Below, piece after piece: positions 11,790 through 24,234 of a DNA stretch of 64,000 nt. The first letter of the stretch is position 1. The number at the start of each line of letters is the position of its first letter. This DNA is from Berghia stephanieae (lineage: Eukaryota; Mollusca; Gastropoda; Nudibranchia; Aeolidiidae): NCBI GenBank assembly GCA_034508935.3, contig CM067445.1:20886723-20950722 (forward strand), given 5' to 3'. The position numbers and the translations under genes were made by a program. Under the pieces are notes generated by a model. It saw nothing but the letters and a program-made list of their open reading frames with translations, made no database searches and was not told the DNA's origin.

Positions 11790-12115
11790 TAACTCATTTG
11801 GAAAAGGGCGAACAATTGGATTCAATAGTCTGATGTCACGTCCGTCCAGCAACGAGCAGCTTGGTTCTAAACAAAGAAAACCTGTACTTTTTATTCTTCA
11901 TGATGGCTAGACCCTTTTCACATGTCATATATCAAAATGTATATAAGTCAAAAGATGATCAGATCTATAATGCTTTTTCTCCTATGGATAAACTTTTATG
12001 CTCGTCGGAGAAGGATTTCAGAAGGGTGTCAGCCATTGTTCCCATAGTTTAGAACCAGTTACTAATTTACTATGCGTCATTACGAGGGAAGTGACGTCAC
12101 GACTGTTGAACCTTA
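11790..12115 (+). repeat. Dispersed 300-bp repeat R1, copy 1
   Basis: GGATTCAATAGTCTGATGTC, CAGCAACGAGCAGCTTGG, TTAGAACCAGTTACTAA and CTATGCGTCATTACGAGGG all recur in order at 54.9 kb. No coding frame or terminal repeat was seen. Confidence 0.8.
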
Positions 12116-12822
12116 TTTCAAGTTGACATCAAAAGAGGAGACTCATCGTCAGAAGCGGATGATTTTGTTTTTTTTTCCGAATACAGAAGCTCTTTTTTGA
12201 AACCCGTCTTAAGATAAAACAATCGTGACCAAGTTTCAAAGTATTAGAATTGTCTTATGGAATTATAATCTTATCATGTCCAGTTGAGTAACAAACCTGA
12301 TGTTTAATTAGTGAATAAAGACAAGAGTCCACATCCACTCAAGAGTTTCAACAAAAAAGCAACACATCTCCCCAATGAACAAAAACCCCCACAAAAAATA
12401 TAATTTAAATAAAACAAACAAAACGAAAAGAACAAACGAAATAAACAAAACCAAAAAACAGAAAACAAAACAAAAACGAAAGTAAACAAAAAACAACCGC
12501 CCCCCCCCCCCTTTCCAAAAATAAAGCTAAAATATAAAAACAAAAATACAAAAAGTAGTAATAATGAAATATGATAAAAATTAAATCAATAAAAATGCAA
12601 AATTTACTTTTAACCAAAATATTAATATTTTTAACATCTCCTTAACAATAAAACCTGTATTGTGTTTAATTTTTTTAAAAGGATCAAATGCAAAAAAAAC
12701 GAAAAGGTTATAAAATGATTATCAGCTTGAATTTTGATTAAAATTATGTTTCAACCTTTCGTATCGTTTCCTGTCTTTTCGTATCGTAAAAGAACTAAGC
12801 ATCAAAACGTTGACCAGACGGG

Positions 12823-12936
12823 GTCCCAGGTTTGAAAGGTTTTGTCAAGATTAAAGTCATTTAAATCGATCGATTTTTGAATGACTAGTTTTCTGACCAA
12901 ATTGTTTAATTCGTTTCTTTCCCAGAGTAACGCAAT
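12823..12936. mobile_element. MITE M2 half copy
   Basis: Only one arm: GTCCCAGGTTTGAAAGGTTT, AAATCGATCGATTTTTG, ACTAGTTTTCTGACCAAATT and TTCCCAGAGTAACGCA. Confidence 0.7.
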
Positions 12937-13598
12937 TAAATGGTTAAAACAAATTAACACAAAATACGAATAAAATTTCATGTCAATAATGTAATGTTTC
13001 AGTATGGTGTTTTAATATGGAAAAGGAAGTGGATGGTCGTTCGAATGCCTGATGTGCACTTTAAGCAATTGAATATCCATGTAACTCTTTGTTTGTTAAT
13101 AAAATCCCATTCCTTTAATGCTGTAATCGATATGACAATTTCATTACTCAAATCAATCGATGTATCGATTACATTATATTGGGATTTTAGCGGTAATAAA
13201 TTTTAAAAGAATTAAAGCTAACTCCTTTTTTCAATACGTTATATTTGATCTGAATGTTTCAACATGTGGTGCCTCCTTTTTAATGTCCGGTTGCGACACG
13301 GGAAATGCGATATGCGATATATGGGACAAAGCCATTGAAAGATAAAATTCCCATGGTCTCCTCGGAGATTTTAACCCAAAACTCCGTTCCTAGCACAAGT
13401 GATCTATCACTACTCCATTTATATCTCATATCAATTTGCCTAACGTCAAATAAGGAAGTCCATTATTTTATATTTATTAATACCGGAAAAGTCCATGTAA
13501 TCTTATCTGATAAGGGTTATTCGTAAATTGTACCTAACCGGATGTCAACGATGTTATGGCCTTTTTAATAATAATATTGATATAGCTGTCATCTATTG

Positions 13599-13600
<2 letters not shown>

Positions 13601-13682
<82 letters not shown>
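13601..13682. repeat. (ATT)n microsatellite
   Basis: About 27 units, followed by the dispersed piece shared with 15.1 kb. Confidence 0.95.
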
Positions 13683-13687
<5 letters not shown>

Positions 13688-13738
13688 GTTCTTCATATAA
13701 TATTATTATCGCGACTTGAGTCTAAGCACCCGTTAAAG
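13680..13738 (+). repeat. Repeat piece shared with 15.10-15.15 kb
   Basis: ACTATGTTCTTCATATAATA then TCGCGACTTGAGTCTAAGCA and CCCGTTAA follow an (ATT)n tract here exactly as at 15.10 kb, so both belong to one mobile family. Confidence 0.8.
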
Positions 13739-14959
13739 GGCAAGGCGGATGTAAATGAACACATAGTAAATTAACCATTGATAATTTTGTACCGTTGCTA
13801 ACAGCTGGAAGATAACGAAAAAATACTCTAAATGGATAAGTCAATCACAATGTCGAACGATGAAGAGTCTGTTTTCTTAAGATAACGTTTAATAGCTGAA
13901 CTTTGTCACTGATAATGAACCCCTATCAAGGCGCCCTGTTGACAACTTCCATGGAAAGGCCTTTAAAACGCATTCATCCCTTTTTGTCAGTTATTACCTG
14001 TTACTTACGCAGGTGTCGTGTCGATCATTGGGATATTTTTAAAAAATATTATAACTCCGCAACTGTATACCTCCATTGCGTACGTATTTGTTTCGAATTT
14101 CTCAAACAGATAGTTCCATTGCAGTCCGGCACAGTTTTCGACAGTCTTTGTCTTCCCATCTCGTCCTATGCCTGTCTTTTTCTATCTTACAAAAGTCCCC
14201 GAGGAACTGTCTTTACAAGATCCGGCGATCTGATGAGATGTCCAAATCATTTCAATTTTTTTCTTTTAAAAGGTTCAGGATGTCAACATATTGCTGTCTG
14301 ACTGTCACAGGTCCATGGTCCTTACCTCCGAAATGGCCATGTGGTCTTTGTATATGAAGATGTCTTTGAAAGCAACTCATTTTTAGGGCCTGTATTTTTT
14401 GATGTCTGCTGTTCATGTTACCAAAGTTGACGTAAAAATATATAAGTCACTTGGTTTAAGAATTAGAGAGAAAAGCCCATTTGAAATCTCCCGTAAGAGT
14501 TTTGTGATCTTTACTTGACTGAAAGGCATTCTTGTACACCGTAATTGACTATTATCTATATCAATAACTGTGGTCAAATTAAATGAAATGAGTTGCATTG
14601 AGTATTTGCCCATCAAGCATGTTTAAAAATATTTTCTCTTATTTCCCATTGCCTGAATGACCGGGATAAGCAATTTCGAGATGTGTCTGTCACACTGGAG
14701 TGGTAACTTCGAGAATTATATAACATTTCTTGTAAAGTTTGGTGTTTTGATATTGACAATACTGAACGTGGGTCGTGGATTGGTTTGTTTCTCTTACTGT
14801 TTGTTCAATAATGTCATCCAACTGACGTGGAGTTATGTGCAAATGCTACATGACGCTGGCGTCCTCTAATAAATGGCAATTCAATTCATCACAAACCGTG
14901 CAGACCTCTGTACTTGTTCAATAATCTTTATTTGGGTTTACCGGGAAGGATCCCACACA

Positions 14960-15098
<139 letters not shown>

Positions 15099-15151
15099 CT
15101 ATGTTCTTCATATAATATTATTATCGCGACTTGAGTCTAAGCACCCGTTAA

Positions 15152-15467
15152 TGTCTCAATCGTTTCTATGTTATATGTTTGTGTTGAGAATATTGGCTAT
15201 TAAGCTTAACTGCTGGTCAAAATACTTCGCGATGGTGGTGGGCGAACGAATCGGCGGTCCCAGAAGTGGGTGAGAGAGGGATCTAGAAATGACTTGGGTT
15301 TGAAACGAATATTTTTGTGTTCGTGGATAGCTCACACGGTAGAGCCACGCTCTCACCTGCCAGGCGGAGTTGTCGTACCAATAAGGTCGCAGGTTCAAAC
15401 CCCACCACCGCCGCGGAAAATTTTTATTCTCTATTGTCTTCTGGCACTTTTCTACTCACTTCATATC
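15152..15467 (+). repeat. 315-bp direct repeat, copy 1, with tRNA-like SINE E head
   Basis: Near identical to 15547-15867. It contains GGATAGCTCACACGGTAGAG (A box) and GGTCGCAGGTTCAAACCCC (B box), then AAAATTTTTATTCTCTATTG and GGCACTTTTCTACTCACTTC. Confidence 0.85.
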
Positions 15468-15546
15468 TTGTTGTTACCAACATAAGTGCCTGCTCCACTC
15501 ACTTTTCTGAATTAAAAATTCACCCCATACACCGGAGCATACTCAA

Positions 15547-15867
15547 TGTCTCAATCGTTTCTATGTTATATGTTTGTGTTGAGAATATTGGCTATTAAGC
15601 TTAACTGCTGGTCAAAATACTTCGCGATGGTGGTGGGCGAACGAATCGGCGGTCCCAGAAGTGGGTGAGAGAGGGATCTAGAAATGACTTGGGTTTGAAA
15701 CGAATATTTTTGTGTTCGTGGATAGCTCACACGGTAGAGCCACGCTCTCACCTGCCAGGCGGAGTTGTCGTACCAATAAGGTCGCAGGTTCAAACCCCAC
15801 TACCGCCGCGGAAAATTTTTATTCCTATTGTCTTCTGGCACTTTTCTACTCACTTCATATCTTGTTG
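15547..15867 (+). repeat. 315-bp direct repeat, copy 2
   Basis: Differs from copy 1 by only a few changes, such as ACCACCGCC to ACTACCGCC and one short indel near the tail, so the duplication is recent. Confidence 0.85.
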
Positions 15868-15880
15868 GATCCCACACAGT

Positions 15881-17074
15881 ACATGCACATACTAAAACAG
15901 GATTTACTAGAACACAGTAAGCCAGCTCCTCCTCAGGAAATTTTCCATTTAGAACGTACACCCGTAAAGCAGTTGATACTCGTGAGCTGTGTCTACTTTA
16001 AACAATTGCATTGATTCACGCGTTGGAATATTTTCGGTATACTTAGTTCTGGCCCAATTGAGTACTTATGCTTTGTCAGAAAAAAGTTTTAAAAAAAGTA
16101 AAAAAATGGAAAGAAATAAATAAAAATACAACAAAAGTAGTTCATGATGACTCTCCGACTATTTTTCACTTTGAAATATCATAAATTGGTCTATTGTGAT
16201 GAGAAGTGAACAATTATAAGAAAATAGAAAGCCAAGTTGGTTTTTAGCGGAAGCAGAAATGAAAATGAGCTTAACTAGCAACTGGGCTTGACCTGGCAAA
16301 AACAAAAGAAAACGAATCGTTCATTTTGAAAACCCCACGGGGTTCGCGGATAATTTGGCTACTAATGCCATGCATGGTCGCTGTCTCTGTACTGAATCAT
16401 TTATATCTGAGGATTATTTTACATAATTTTTGTAAAGCCTTTTAGCCTCTCAGCGGAGAACAAGAGCAGTCAAGTGACCCAATCAATTTGTTTACACTCT
16501 CTCTATGCTTGAGGTCAGCAGTGGTCTTCTAAATGGGAACCTTTACAATGGATGAGCTAGAAATTGTAAAATAGTTGTAGAGTATCTATAGCTATCGAAA
16601 ATCTACAACTAGTTTATTAAGCGGAAAAAATGATGTGCTATAAACTGATATCTTTTTATTTTATTTTCAGACACTTCGTAAAGGAATTATAAAATACAAG
16701 TTGCTTTATGTCGCGCCAATTGTTTTTCCAACATTGACTGTTGACAAATCTGAAGTATGGAACGTGGTCATAAGAGGACAATTATAAGAACGTAAAAGAA
16801 TTCAATGTACAGAATGTCACATTATTCACAGTCTCTCATCGTCATGTCTCTGATTTGAAAGTGTAAAAAGAAAAGAGAGGGCACATTTGCTGTGTTGCAT
16901 TCTTTTTCATATAAATTAGAATATTTTGATTACCTGGTATTAACATAACCCTCAAGTTGTTACCTATAGCCTGAGAGATATACAAGATATATTTCTTCTT
17001 TGAAGACTTCATCTAACATTATGAAGGACGGCATCTGTCAGTCTTTTAATTGCATGGGCAATATTTTCAGACAA
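15881..17074. other. Noncoding, no recognised feature
   Basis: No frame of note and no match to other repeats in the window. Confidence 0.5.
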
Positions 17075-17364
17075 GAGCATTGCGGCTATGTGGTCTTGTT
17101 GAAGGACACTCTCCTTTGGACCAGCAGGTCTCATGTTCGAGCTCTGCACTGAGCGGCACATTGTTGAGTCCTCTGAAAAAGAGCACTTTACTCACATTTT
17201 CTATCATTGTGCTCAGGTGTAAAATGAATACATAGCCGTTGAAAATGTAATATCGCCTAATCGTCACGTCACGTCCTACATTTTAAGTACTGTTGTTGGC
17301 TAGGAACTGTTTGTAAATCGCTTTGAGCACGTTTATTGGAAATTGCTCTTTATAAATGCTCCAG
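17075..17364 (+). mobile_element. SINE family A, diverged copy
   Basis: Head GGCTATGTGGTCTTGTTGAAG, B box ATGTTCGAGC, body TTGTTGAGTCCTCTGAAAAA, end TTTGAGCACGTTTATTGGAA and TTATAAATGCTC. Confidence 0.75.
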
Positions 17365-17814
17365 ATTAGAATAGATATTTTAAAATAATTAAAGTCTTAT
17401 TGTTTGTAATCGATATTCTCAAGTTGCCATAATTTAGAAACGTACCCAGTATGCGGTTCTTTTCCATGATTAAACGCCGGACTTGGGAGGGGGAAAGGGA
17501 GGAGAGACGGGGGCTGCGTGTTGGGATGTTGGTCTTTTATTTGTGGGTCACGCTAGGACAACGGCAACACTTCCGATCAAGCGAGAAATCGATCAAAAAC
17601 CAGTTAGTAGTTGGTTCACCTGTACCACGCCATGTTGTAATGATTGGGTGATAGTAGGAGAATAGTTCTAACCTCGTCATCTGACCTCTGACCTTTGGCA
17701 GGTCTTTGTCAGGACTATACTTTGGCATTTTAAATGCCAAAATCAATTTTTTTTAAATGGTGATAAAAAGTTGAATGGATTTTTAAAAGCAAAATATAAA
17801 CGCGGAGTTATCTT

Positions 17815-18050
17815 TGGTCCCGGGGTTGAGCCTCTCGTAGCAGCGCAAAGTTGAGTCCTTGGAAAAAGGGTATTCACTCATAATATTTTCTTACTGAACT
17901 AACTAAGGTTTAAAATAGACAGTTAACAGGTTTGTCTTTGTCAATTAAAAAATATGTATTCTCGCCTTACATTCGTCATGTTTCGCCCATTATGTTAAGT
18001 GTTGCTGTTGGTTACGCACACTTTGTAAAACACTTTGACCACGTTTAAAG
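17815..18050 (+). mobile_element. SINE family A, 5'-truncated relic
   Basis: Retains GGTTGAGCC, AAAGTTGAGTCCTTGGAAAA, a decayed middle and TTTGACCACGTTTAA. The A box is lost. Confidence 0.6.
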
Positions 18051-18365
18051 AGGGTTTTTAAATGTTAACGTTTTGTTGTTGTTTAAAACAAAAACTGAAC
18101 AAATTTAGAATACTTTCACTGAAATTCTATGTGTGATTTATCTTTTTTTATTTATTGCTCTGTAATATAATATGTCTAATTTTGATTAAATATTTACCAT
18201 GAACAGTTTCCAAAACGTTCTGTTACGCATAATTGTTGGTTTTGACTTTATATTTATGAATATGAATATTTTAATCAATTTTTAAATTTGTCAAATTCTT
18301 TCCCTGGATGTTACAGATCATGGTAATTGAAATTAGGTAATGAGTTATTTTAGAGGCATTTAAAA

Positions 18366-18368
<3 letters not shown>

Positions 18369-18436
<68 letters not shown>
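18369..18436. repeat. (AT)n microsatellite
   Basis: Uninterrupted, about 34 units. Confidence 0.95.
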
Positions 18437-18440
<4 letters not shown>

Positions 18441-18617
18441 CTTAATTGTGATAAGAAATGAATGGAATGTAAATATGCTTTGTTTTCGTTGATTATGTTC
18501 CGGACAGAATTTTGGATTTGTTGGATTCCTGTCGTTGGGGTTTCTTAAAAAAACAAGATATGAAATTTGACACTGGTTTTTATTTTACCCAGAAAGAATC
18601 GATGTGCCAGAGGTTCG

Positions 18618-18766
18618 GTGCAAATATTAGCAGGTCTGATAACCGAACAAAAATTTGGGCCTGTTTTAACATTTTTGCAATAGAAACATTTTTGTTTTGG
18701 TTTGAGTGTTTCCATAACAGCAATGAGCACAATTTGGGGTATCAGACCTGCACACAAGTGCACGTT
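18618..18766. mobile_element. Foldback MITE family M1 copy
   Basis: Ends GCAGGTCTGATAACCGAAC and GGTATCAGACCTGCACACAA, with inverted internal sequence. Family termini read TGCACTTATTTGCAGGTCTG. Confidence 0.72.
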
Positions 18767-18884
18767 GACTGGAGGAAAATAGACCTATTGCTCTAAAACG
18801 GTATTATGTGAGGGTCTATCCGATGCCAGAGGGGATTATAACGTTAAAATAAATAGATTTGCGAAATCTTAGTATTTTTATCTA

Positions 18885-19258
18885 TTTAACTCTCTCATTA
18901 GCTGCCATTTTCAGAGTTTTCCAAAGAACTTTACACCCACCCAACACAAAAATAGATTTTTCTTACTCAAACAGAAAAGTAACAAGTATGTACAGAGTCA
19001 CGATTTTATAGCTATAACAAAATATAAATTTTGTGATGTACAAAAAAATCTGAATAAGAAAATTGTTAGTTCTGTCCGCTTGTACATTTATGAGGTCTGA
19101 AATCCGAACCCAACTATAGGCCTAGATTAACATTGTTGTAATACATGGACAATATTTAGCGTCATTTTTAAAAGATTTCCATTACAACAATGAGGCCATA
19201 ATGAATTGGGCTATCAGACATGCAAATACGTGCACGTCGGTTGTATCGTAACGAGTTA
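18885..19258. mobile_element. MITE family M7, interrupted by M1
   Basis: Starts TTTAACTCTCTCATTAGCTG; the interior CACCCACCCAACACAAAAAT and TTTTGTGATGTACAA match 60.0-60.3 kb. After the M1 insert it resumes with CGGTTGTATCGTAACGA. Confidence 0.75.
19079..19240. mobile_element. Foldback MITE M1 copy nested in M7
   Basis: GAGGTCTGAAATCCGAACCC, AACATTGTTGTAAT, CCATTACAACAATGAGGCCA and GCTATCAGACATGCAAATAC. The sequence outside its ends continues family M7. Confidence 0.78.
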
Positions 19259-19437
19259 AGAAAATTATTTCTCCTTAATACAAATTAAGCTTTTAGTTTC
19301 ACACCAACTGATATACCTCCATTCAACATCTATTTGGCATTTTGTTAAAGAAAAAAAAGCTATGTGGCCTTTCTTGGCTCGATCGGTGACCTCAGCATTT
19401 AACACTCTTCTGTCGAAATCGAAAAATAAAACACATT

Positions 19438-19655
19438 TTAAAAATTAATTTTTGGCCAGAAAACTCGCCCTTTAAATATTGATCGATTCAAATGACCCTC
19501 ATCTTGTCAATAACGCGCAAACCTTAAGTCTCCAGGTTTGAATTTTTATTTTTGACAAGGTGAGGATATTTTAATCGATCGATATTTGAAGGACAAGTTT
19601 TCTGGCCAATATTTTACAAATGCGTTTTTTGTCCTCCAGAGTTTGACAGTCTTCA
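19438..19655. mobile_element. Palindromic MITE family M2 copy
   Basis: TTGGCCAGAAAACTCGCCCT on the left, CCAGGTTTGAATTTTTATTT near the centre, and AGGACAAGTTTTCTGGCCAA on the right. Confidence 0.78.
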
Positions 19656-21305
19656 CGACCTGGTCCTTGAGGGATCACGAAGACAGAGTGCCATAAAAAA
19701 GAATGAATAAATGAGTGTTCATTGTAAGAAGACCGATCGGCGATCGTAAAATCGAACCGATCAATGGAATCCAATCTATAACGGTGATCAAAAACTACTT
19801 CAATCCGCTGGTCGTGGGCTGATTTCCAATAGATACTGTTGCATTAACATTGAACAGCAGGCCTGCTATTATTATTATGGAGCTGACATTTCATGACACC
19901 TCCAGAGCGCGAAATAGATTTCACATTGCTTATTCATTTTTTTCTTTGCCATGAACAGCTATTGAGACTGCGATGTTCGTATCTATCTGCGGGTTATACA
20001 AAAGTGAGAAAATGATTTTTAAAAACAATAATGGTGACAAGTAACAAACATTATCGACAATGAATGCAAACGAATCTGACTTTGTCCAACAAGACAGTAC
20101 AATACAAGTATATTTTCTTTTCAAATTGGAATGAGCTGCGGGGTGGGTGACTACGGACAACGTTATACAAGCTTTGTTGAATTGTGATTTATTTCCTGCT
20201 GAATGTAAATTGTTTTGACATTAGATATGCCATTAATAAAAGAATAATGAGTGGAGTACTCCTTTAGACAGGGAGCATGAAATAGAGACGGACCGATGAG
20301 AAGAGGCACAAGAAACGATTGTACTTGGGTTTACTTATGATTTCTGTTGAAATTTATATTTTTGTTTTATTTGTAGGAAGCATGGAAGCTAGCTTTTAAT
20401 CGTTTTCCTCTTCCACGGTCTTCCTTTTTTACTAGCGCTGAATTTACTTTTAAAAGTGTCGAAAGCGCCGTAAAACTATTAAATTAGACAAATAAACAAA
20501 GACAAAGAGGTTATCCAAAAAGTTCCAGTTGTGGCTAAATTTTCAATTCATCCACCTTTCTATCCTCCCTTGAGCGGAAAAAATAAACTTCGCTTCATCT
20601 AGGACTGAGTCCTGCGGTGGAAGTAGTTTCTCCCCAGTTCAGATTTGGTGGAGGGGGGGGGGGGGGGAGGGAATGCTCTGGGCTGGGAGGCATCTTAACC
20701 GTCTCTTATTGCCCCCTTTTCGGTTGAGGGGATGGTTGAGGGGATACTGTAGATTTTTGATGTTCTTTTTATGATTCTACACCGAAATCATTTGTTACCT
20801 CCATGTATTGCTTTGCGGTCTTATTCTATAATGAGATCACTTGAATTTGTCCAGACTCTGTCTGAAGTCTTTTGCTTGGAGAGAGACAACCGACAGCTAG
20901 ATGGATATATGTCTTTTAGTGAGAGATTAAATCTTTTTGATGTATAATCTGAAAAATCATTTCTCTATGTAGCTATTTTCCATGCGTGTATTTTAGTTTT
21001 GGTGGGGTGTATGCTAATGCTAAGGTCTGGGTAGAAATGTTAGGTGATCTCAGATGCAAGGATGGACTGCTCTTGGATTCTACTTCGGTTCCCTGCTTGA
21101 ACTGGTCCTTGACCGTTTTGCTTCCCTTCGTGTATGTTTATGAGTACAGATTATAAATATAATATATAAATACTTATATTAATATCATGACATTTTATAT
21201 CTTTCCTTTGGCATTGTTGCTGGAATGACTATAAGGTGTTGCAATCTCTATGAGACTCAGAAAAACGTACCTAACATCGCTTTGAGTAATTGGCATTGTA
21301 TAATG
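19656..21305. other. Noncoding, no recognised feature
   Basis: Contains a G run at 20651-20668 only. No coding support was seen. Confidence 0.5.
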
Positions 21306-21609
21306 TGCGGCTAAGTGGTCTATTGGTATGACATTCGCTTTGGGATCGGACGGTCCAGGGTTCGAATCTCGCTCTGAGCGGTGCGTAGTTGAGTCCTTGA
21401 AAAAGGCTCTTTATTCACATTCTCTCACCATTTTCGGGTGTAACATAAGTACCTGATCGTTAACAGCGTTGTCTCTGTTAGAAAAATGTAATTATCGCCA
21501 TGGAGGGGTCATATCTCGTCCTACATGTTAAGTGTTTTTGTTGGCTAGGGACCCACTGTAAAGCGCTTTGAGCACGTTTGGTGGATATTGCTCTATATAA
21601 ATGCTCACT
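21306..21609 (+). mobile_element. SINE family A, full length
   Basis: Head GGCTAAGTGGTCTATTGG, B box GGGTTCGAATCTC, body and end TGGATATTGCTCTATATAAA present. Confidence 0.82.
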
Positions 21610-21717
21610 TTTTTATGGAATAAGACCATTAAACTTTGCTACTGGCTTCATGGCGTAGTGTGCTGAGAAGACGACCAGAAACCATTGGGTTTTGCCCAGG
21701 TCTTTCTAGAGGTTTTG

Positions 21718-21818
<101 letters not shown>

Positions 21819-21921
21819 CGGTCAAATGGAGTTCTCTTTTTGTCACTGAAGATATTATGTTGTAAATATAAGTTTATTTGCTTTATCCATTTATCATAGA
21901 CGACATTCGGTGAAATTACAT

Positions 21922-22440
21922 CCAGGTCATGGGAACATTGGCTGGTTGGTTTTACATAACCAGATCCCCATGCCATGGTCCCATTGATTGGTTGATTTTA
22001 CATAACCAGATCTCCATGCCATGGTCCCATTGATTGGTTGGTTTTACATAACCAGATCCCCATGCCATGGTCCCATTGGCTGGTTGGTTTTACATAACCA
22101 GATCTCCATGCCATGGTCCCATTGGCTGGTTGATTTTACATAACCAGATCCCCATGCCATGGTCCCATTGATTGGTTGATTTTACATAACCAGATCCCCA
22201 TGCCATGGTCCCATTGATTGGTTGATTTTAAATAACCAGATCCCCATGCCATGGTCCCATTGGCTGGTTGATTTTACATAACCAGATCCCCATGCCATGG
22301 TCCCATTGATTGGTTGATTTTACATAACCAGATCCCCATGCCATGGTCCCATTGATTGGTTGATTTTACATAACCAGATCCCCATGCCATGGTCCCATTG
22401 ATTGGTTGATTTTACATAACCAGATCTCCATGCCATGGAT
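21922..22440 (+). repeat. 46-bp tandem repeat, about 11 copies
   Basis: The unit starts CCATGCCATGGTCCCATTGA and ends TTTTACATAACCAGATCC; successive copies are spaced exactly 46 bp where measured. Variants GATTGG/GGCTGG and TGGTTTT/TGATTTT are shuffled among units. Confidence 0.9.
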
Positions 22441-22679
22441 ATCTCTTCTTTGCTCTTAGATCTTCTTTCAGACTGATGTTGATCTCATACTCTTTGGTTT
22501 ACCTTTTTTTGTTTGGTGCTTGAAAGCTATATTTTCATATTTTGATTCTTACATGTTGTAAATGGCACTGAAATTCGCCTAAAGTGTTGCCAGTTGTATT
22601 AGTCTTAAAATAGAAAATTCATTACTGCTCTAATTAATTCATTTCTACCGCAAGAAACGCAACAATTGTCACCATCACC

Positions 22680-22741
22680 ACTACCATCATACCCCTACTC
22701 TTCCTCCTTCTCTTTCGCCTCCTCCTCCTTCTTCTTCTTCA

Positions 22742-22821
<80 letters not shown>

Positions 22822-22914
22822 TACTACTAAAATACTACTACTACTACTACTACTACTACTATACTACTACTACTACTACTATACTACTATACTACTACTA
22901 CTACTACTACTAAC

Positions 22915-22966
<52 letters not shown>

Positions 22967-23060
22967 ACTACTATCACCACCACTACCTTACTAAACTTCT
23001 ACTACACTACGATAACTTCTACTTCTAAAATTACTATTGCCACTACCACTACTACTTATA
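22680..23060. repeat. (ACT)n microsatellite block
   Basis: Long ACT/CTA tract with slips and a CTC/CTT-rich leader. Confidence 0.95.
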
Positions 23061-24234
23061 CTGCTAGGTACATCTACTATGGTAGTGGCTTATGTAGATT
23101 AGACATGAAGAGATTTAAGTACGGAGTGATTCCCTTTGATATTAGCTACTACCACTTACCTAGAGTGATGTGGGCTGTTTACTCTCATTTTTGAAAGTAA
23201 TATTGAGCCAAAATGACAAAAGGGCGATTTTCAAAAGCCACTAGATACACATTATTCTAAATTGATCCGCCAAATATGTCACGGAAAACACAAATGAAAT
23301 GAGGAAACAAAACTGTAAAAACTGAAATATGAAACTAGGGAATATTCAATGAGATTGATCAGGTATTGTCTAAAAAACTTTCCTTTCTGATTGCTGATGT
23401 CGTCCATGTTTTCCACTTTCTAATTAATGTCAAAATGTTACAATTCATTTTTTGACAATATGTGTAGCTTGGCCACCTCGATTAAATAATTCAAGCAGAG
23501 TAAACCTGAATTTTGAGCTCATGGTGTAATAAACAACGATATTAAATGAAGAGTTGAAAATTTCAAATAGGAAAACAAAGCTAAAAATACAGACAAATAA
23601 GTTATGGTAAGCTCTAAACATAGCAAACTCCGGGTGGAAACTGACAGCATATTATGGATAATAAAGATCTATTATTATTATTATTAAGATTCATTACATA
23701 GGGGCATAGCAAATTACAAACATAACACAAATTATGACAAGCATCCGAACTACTTTCACTTCTTTGCTTGAAATAACATTGGATTTTGAAGAGCTTGAGT
23801 CTACATCGCTGGTTAAAGTATGTCCAATTTTCTTTGCTTTTTTCCATTCGGCGTTTCGGTGAAGTGAACGTGTGGTGACTATGGCGGAAACTATGACAGT
23901 AAATATGGACAATGTTGGAAAGAATATATCGTTGATATAGTCACTTATGGTCTGAATTCTGTCCGCATTTGTGGCAAAGTCGAGCATGATGCGAGTCTCG
24001 TTGTGGTTTCTATCAAATTTCCGGACCAGTTTGTGAACTGACAGCACCGGAATATAGGCCAATGGGAACGCAGTAAAGATAAAAATTAGACAAATCTTGA
24101 TTCTTTTTGGTGTGATAATTTCTTTTACCTGAGAAAGATGTAGGAAAAAGTATGGTGATATCTTAATAAAAATCTTTGAGCATTTAAAAAAAGGCAACAT
24201 TACCTGACTTCAGCTTATCTTTCTGACCGAGACG

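Larger units (their letters stand above)
12116..14948. other. Mostly unannotated noncoding DNA
   Basis: Apart from an M2 half copy and one ATT tract, I see nothing. The frame at 13903-14301 (132 codons) has no recognisable motif and overlaps another open frame, so it is not called. Confidence 0.45.

Noticed and set aside
13903-14301. 132-codon open frame on the plus strand
   Set aside because: No recognisable motif, overlaps a second open frame of similar length, and has no splice or start context support.
21922-22440. CRISPR-like array
   Set aside because: Units are contiguous 46-bp repeats without unique spacers, in eukaryotic DNA.
23644-23704. Possible 57-nt GT-AG intron removing the stops between GPCR TM6 and TM7
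   Set aside because: It would keep frame, but it is very short for this genome, has a poor donor (GTAATG), and would delete the end of TM6.
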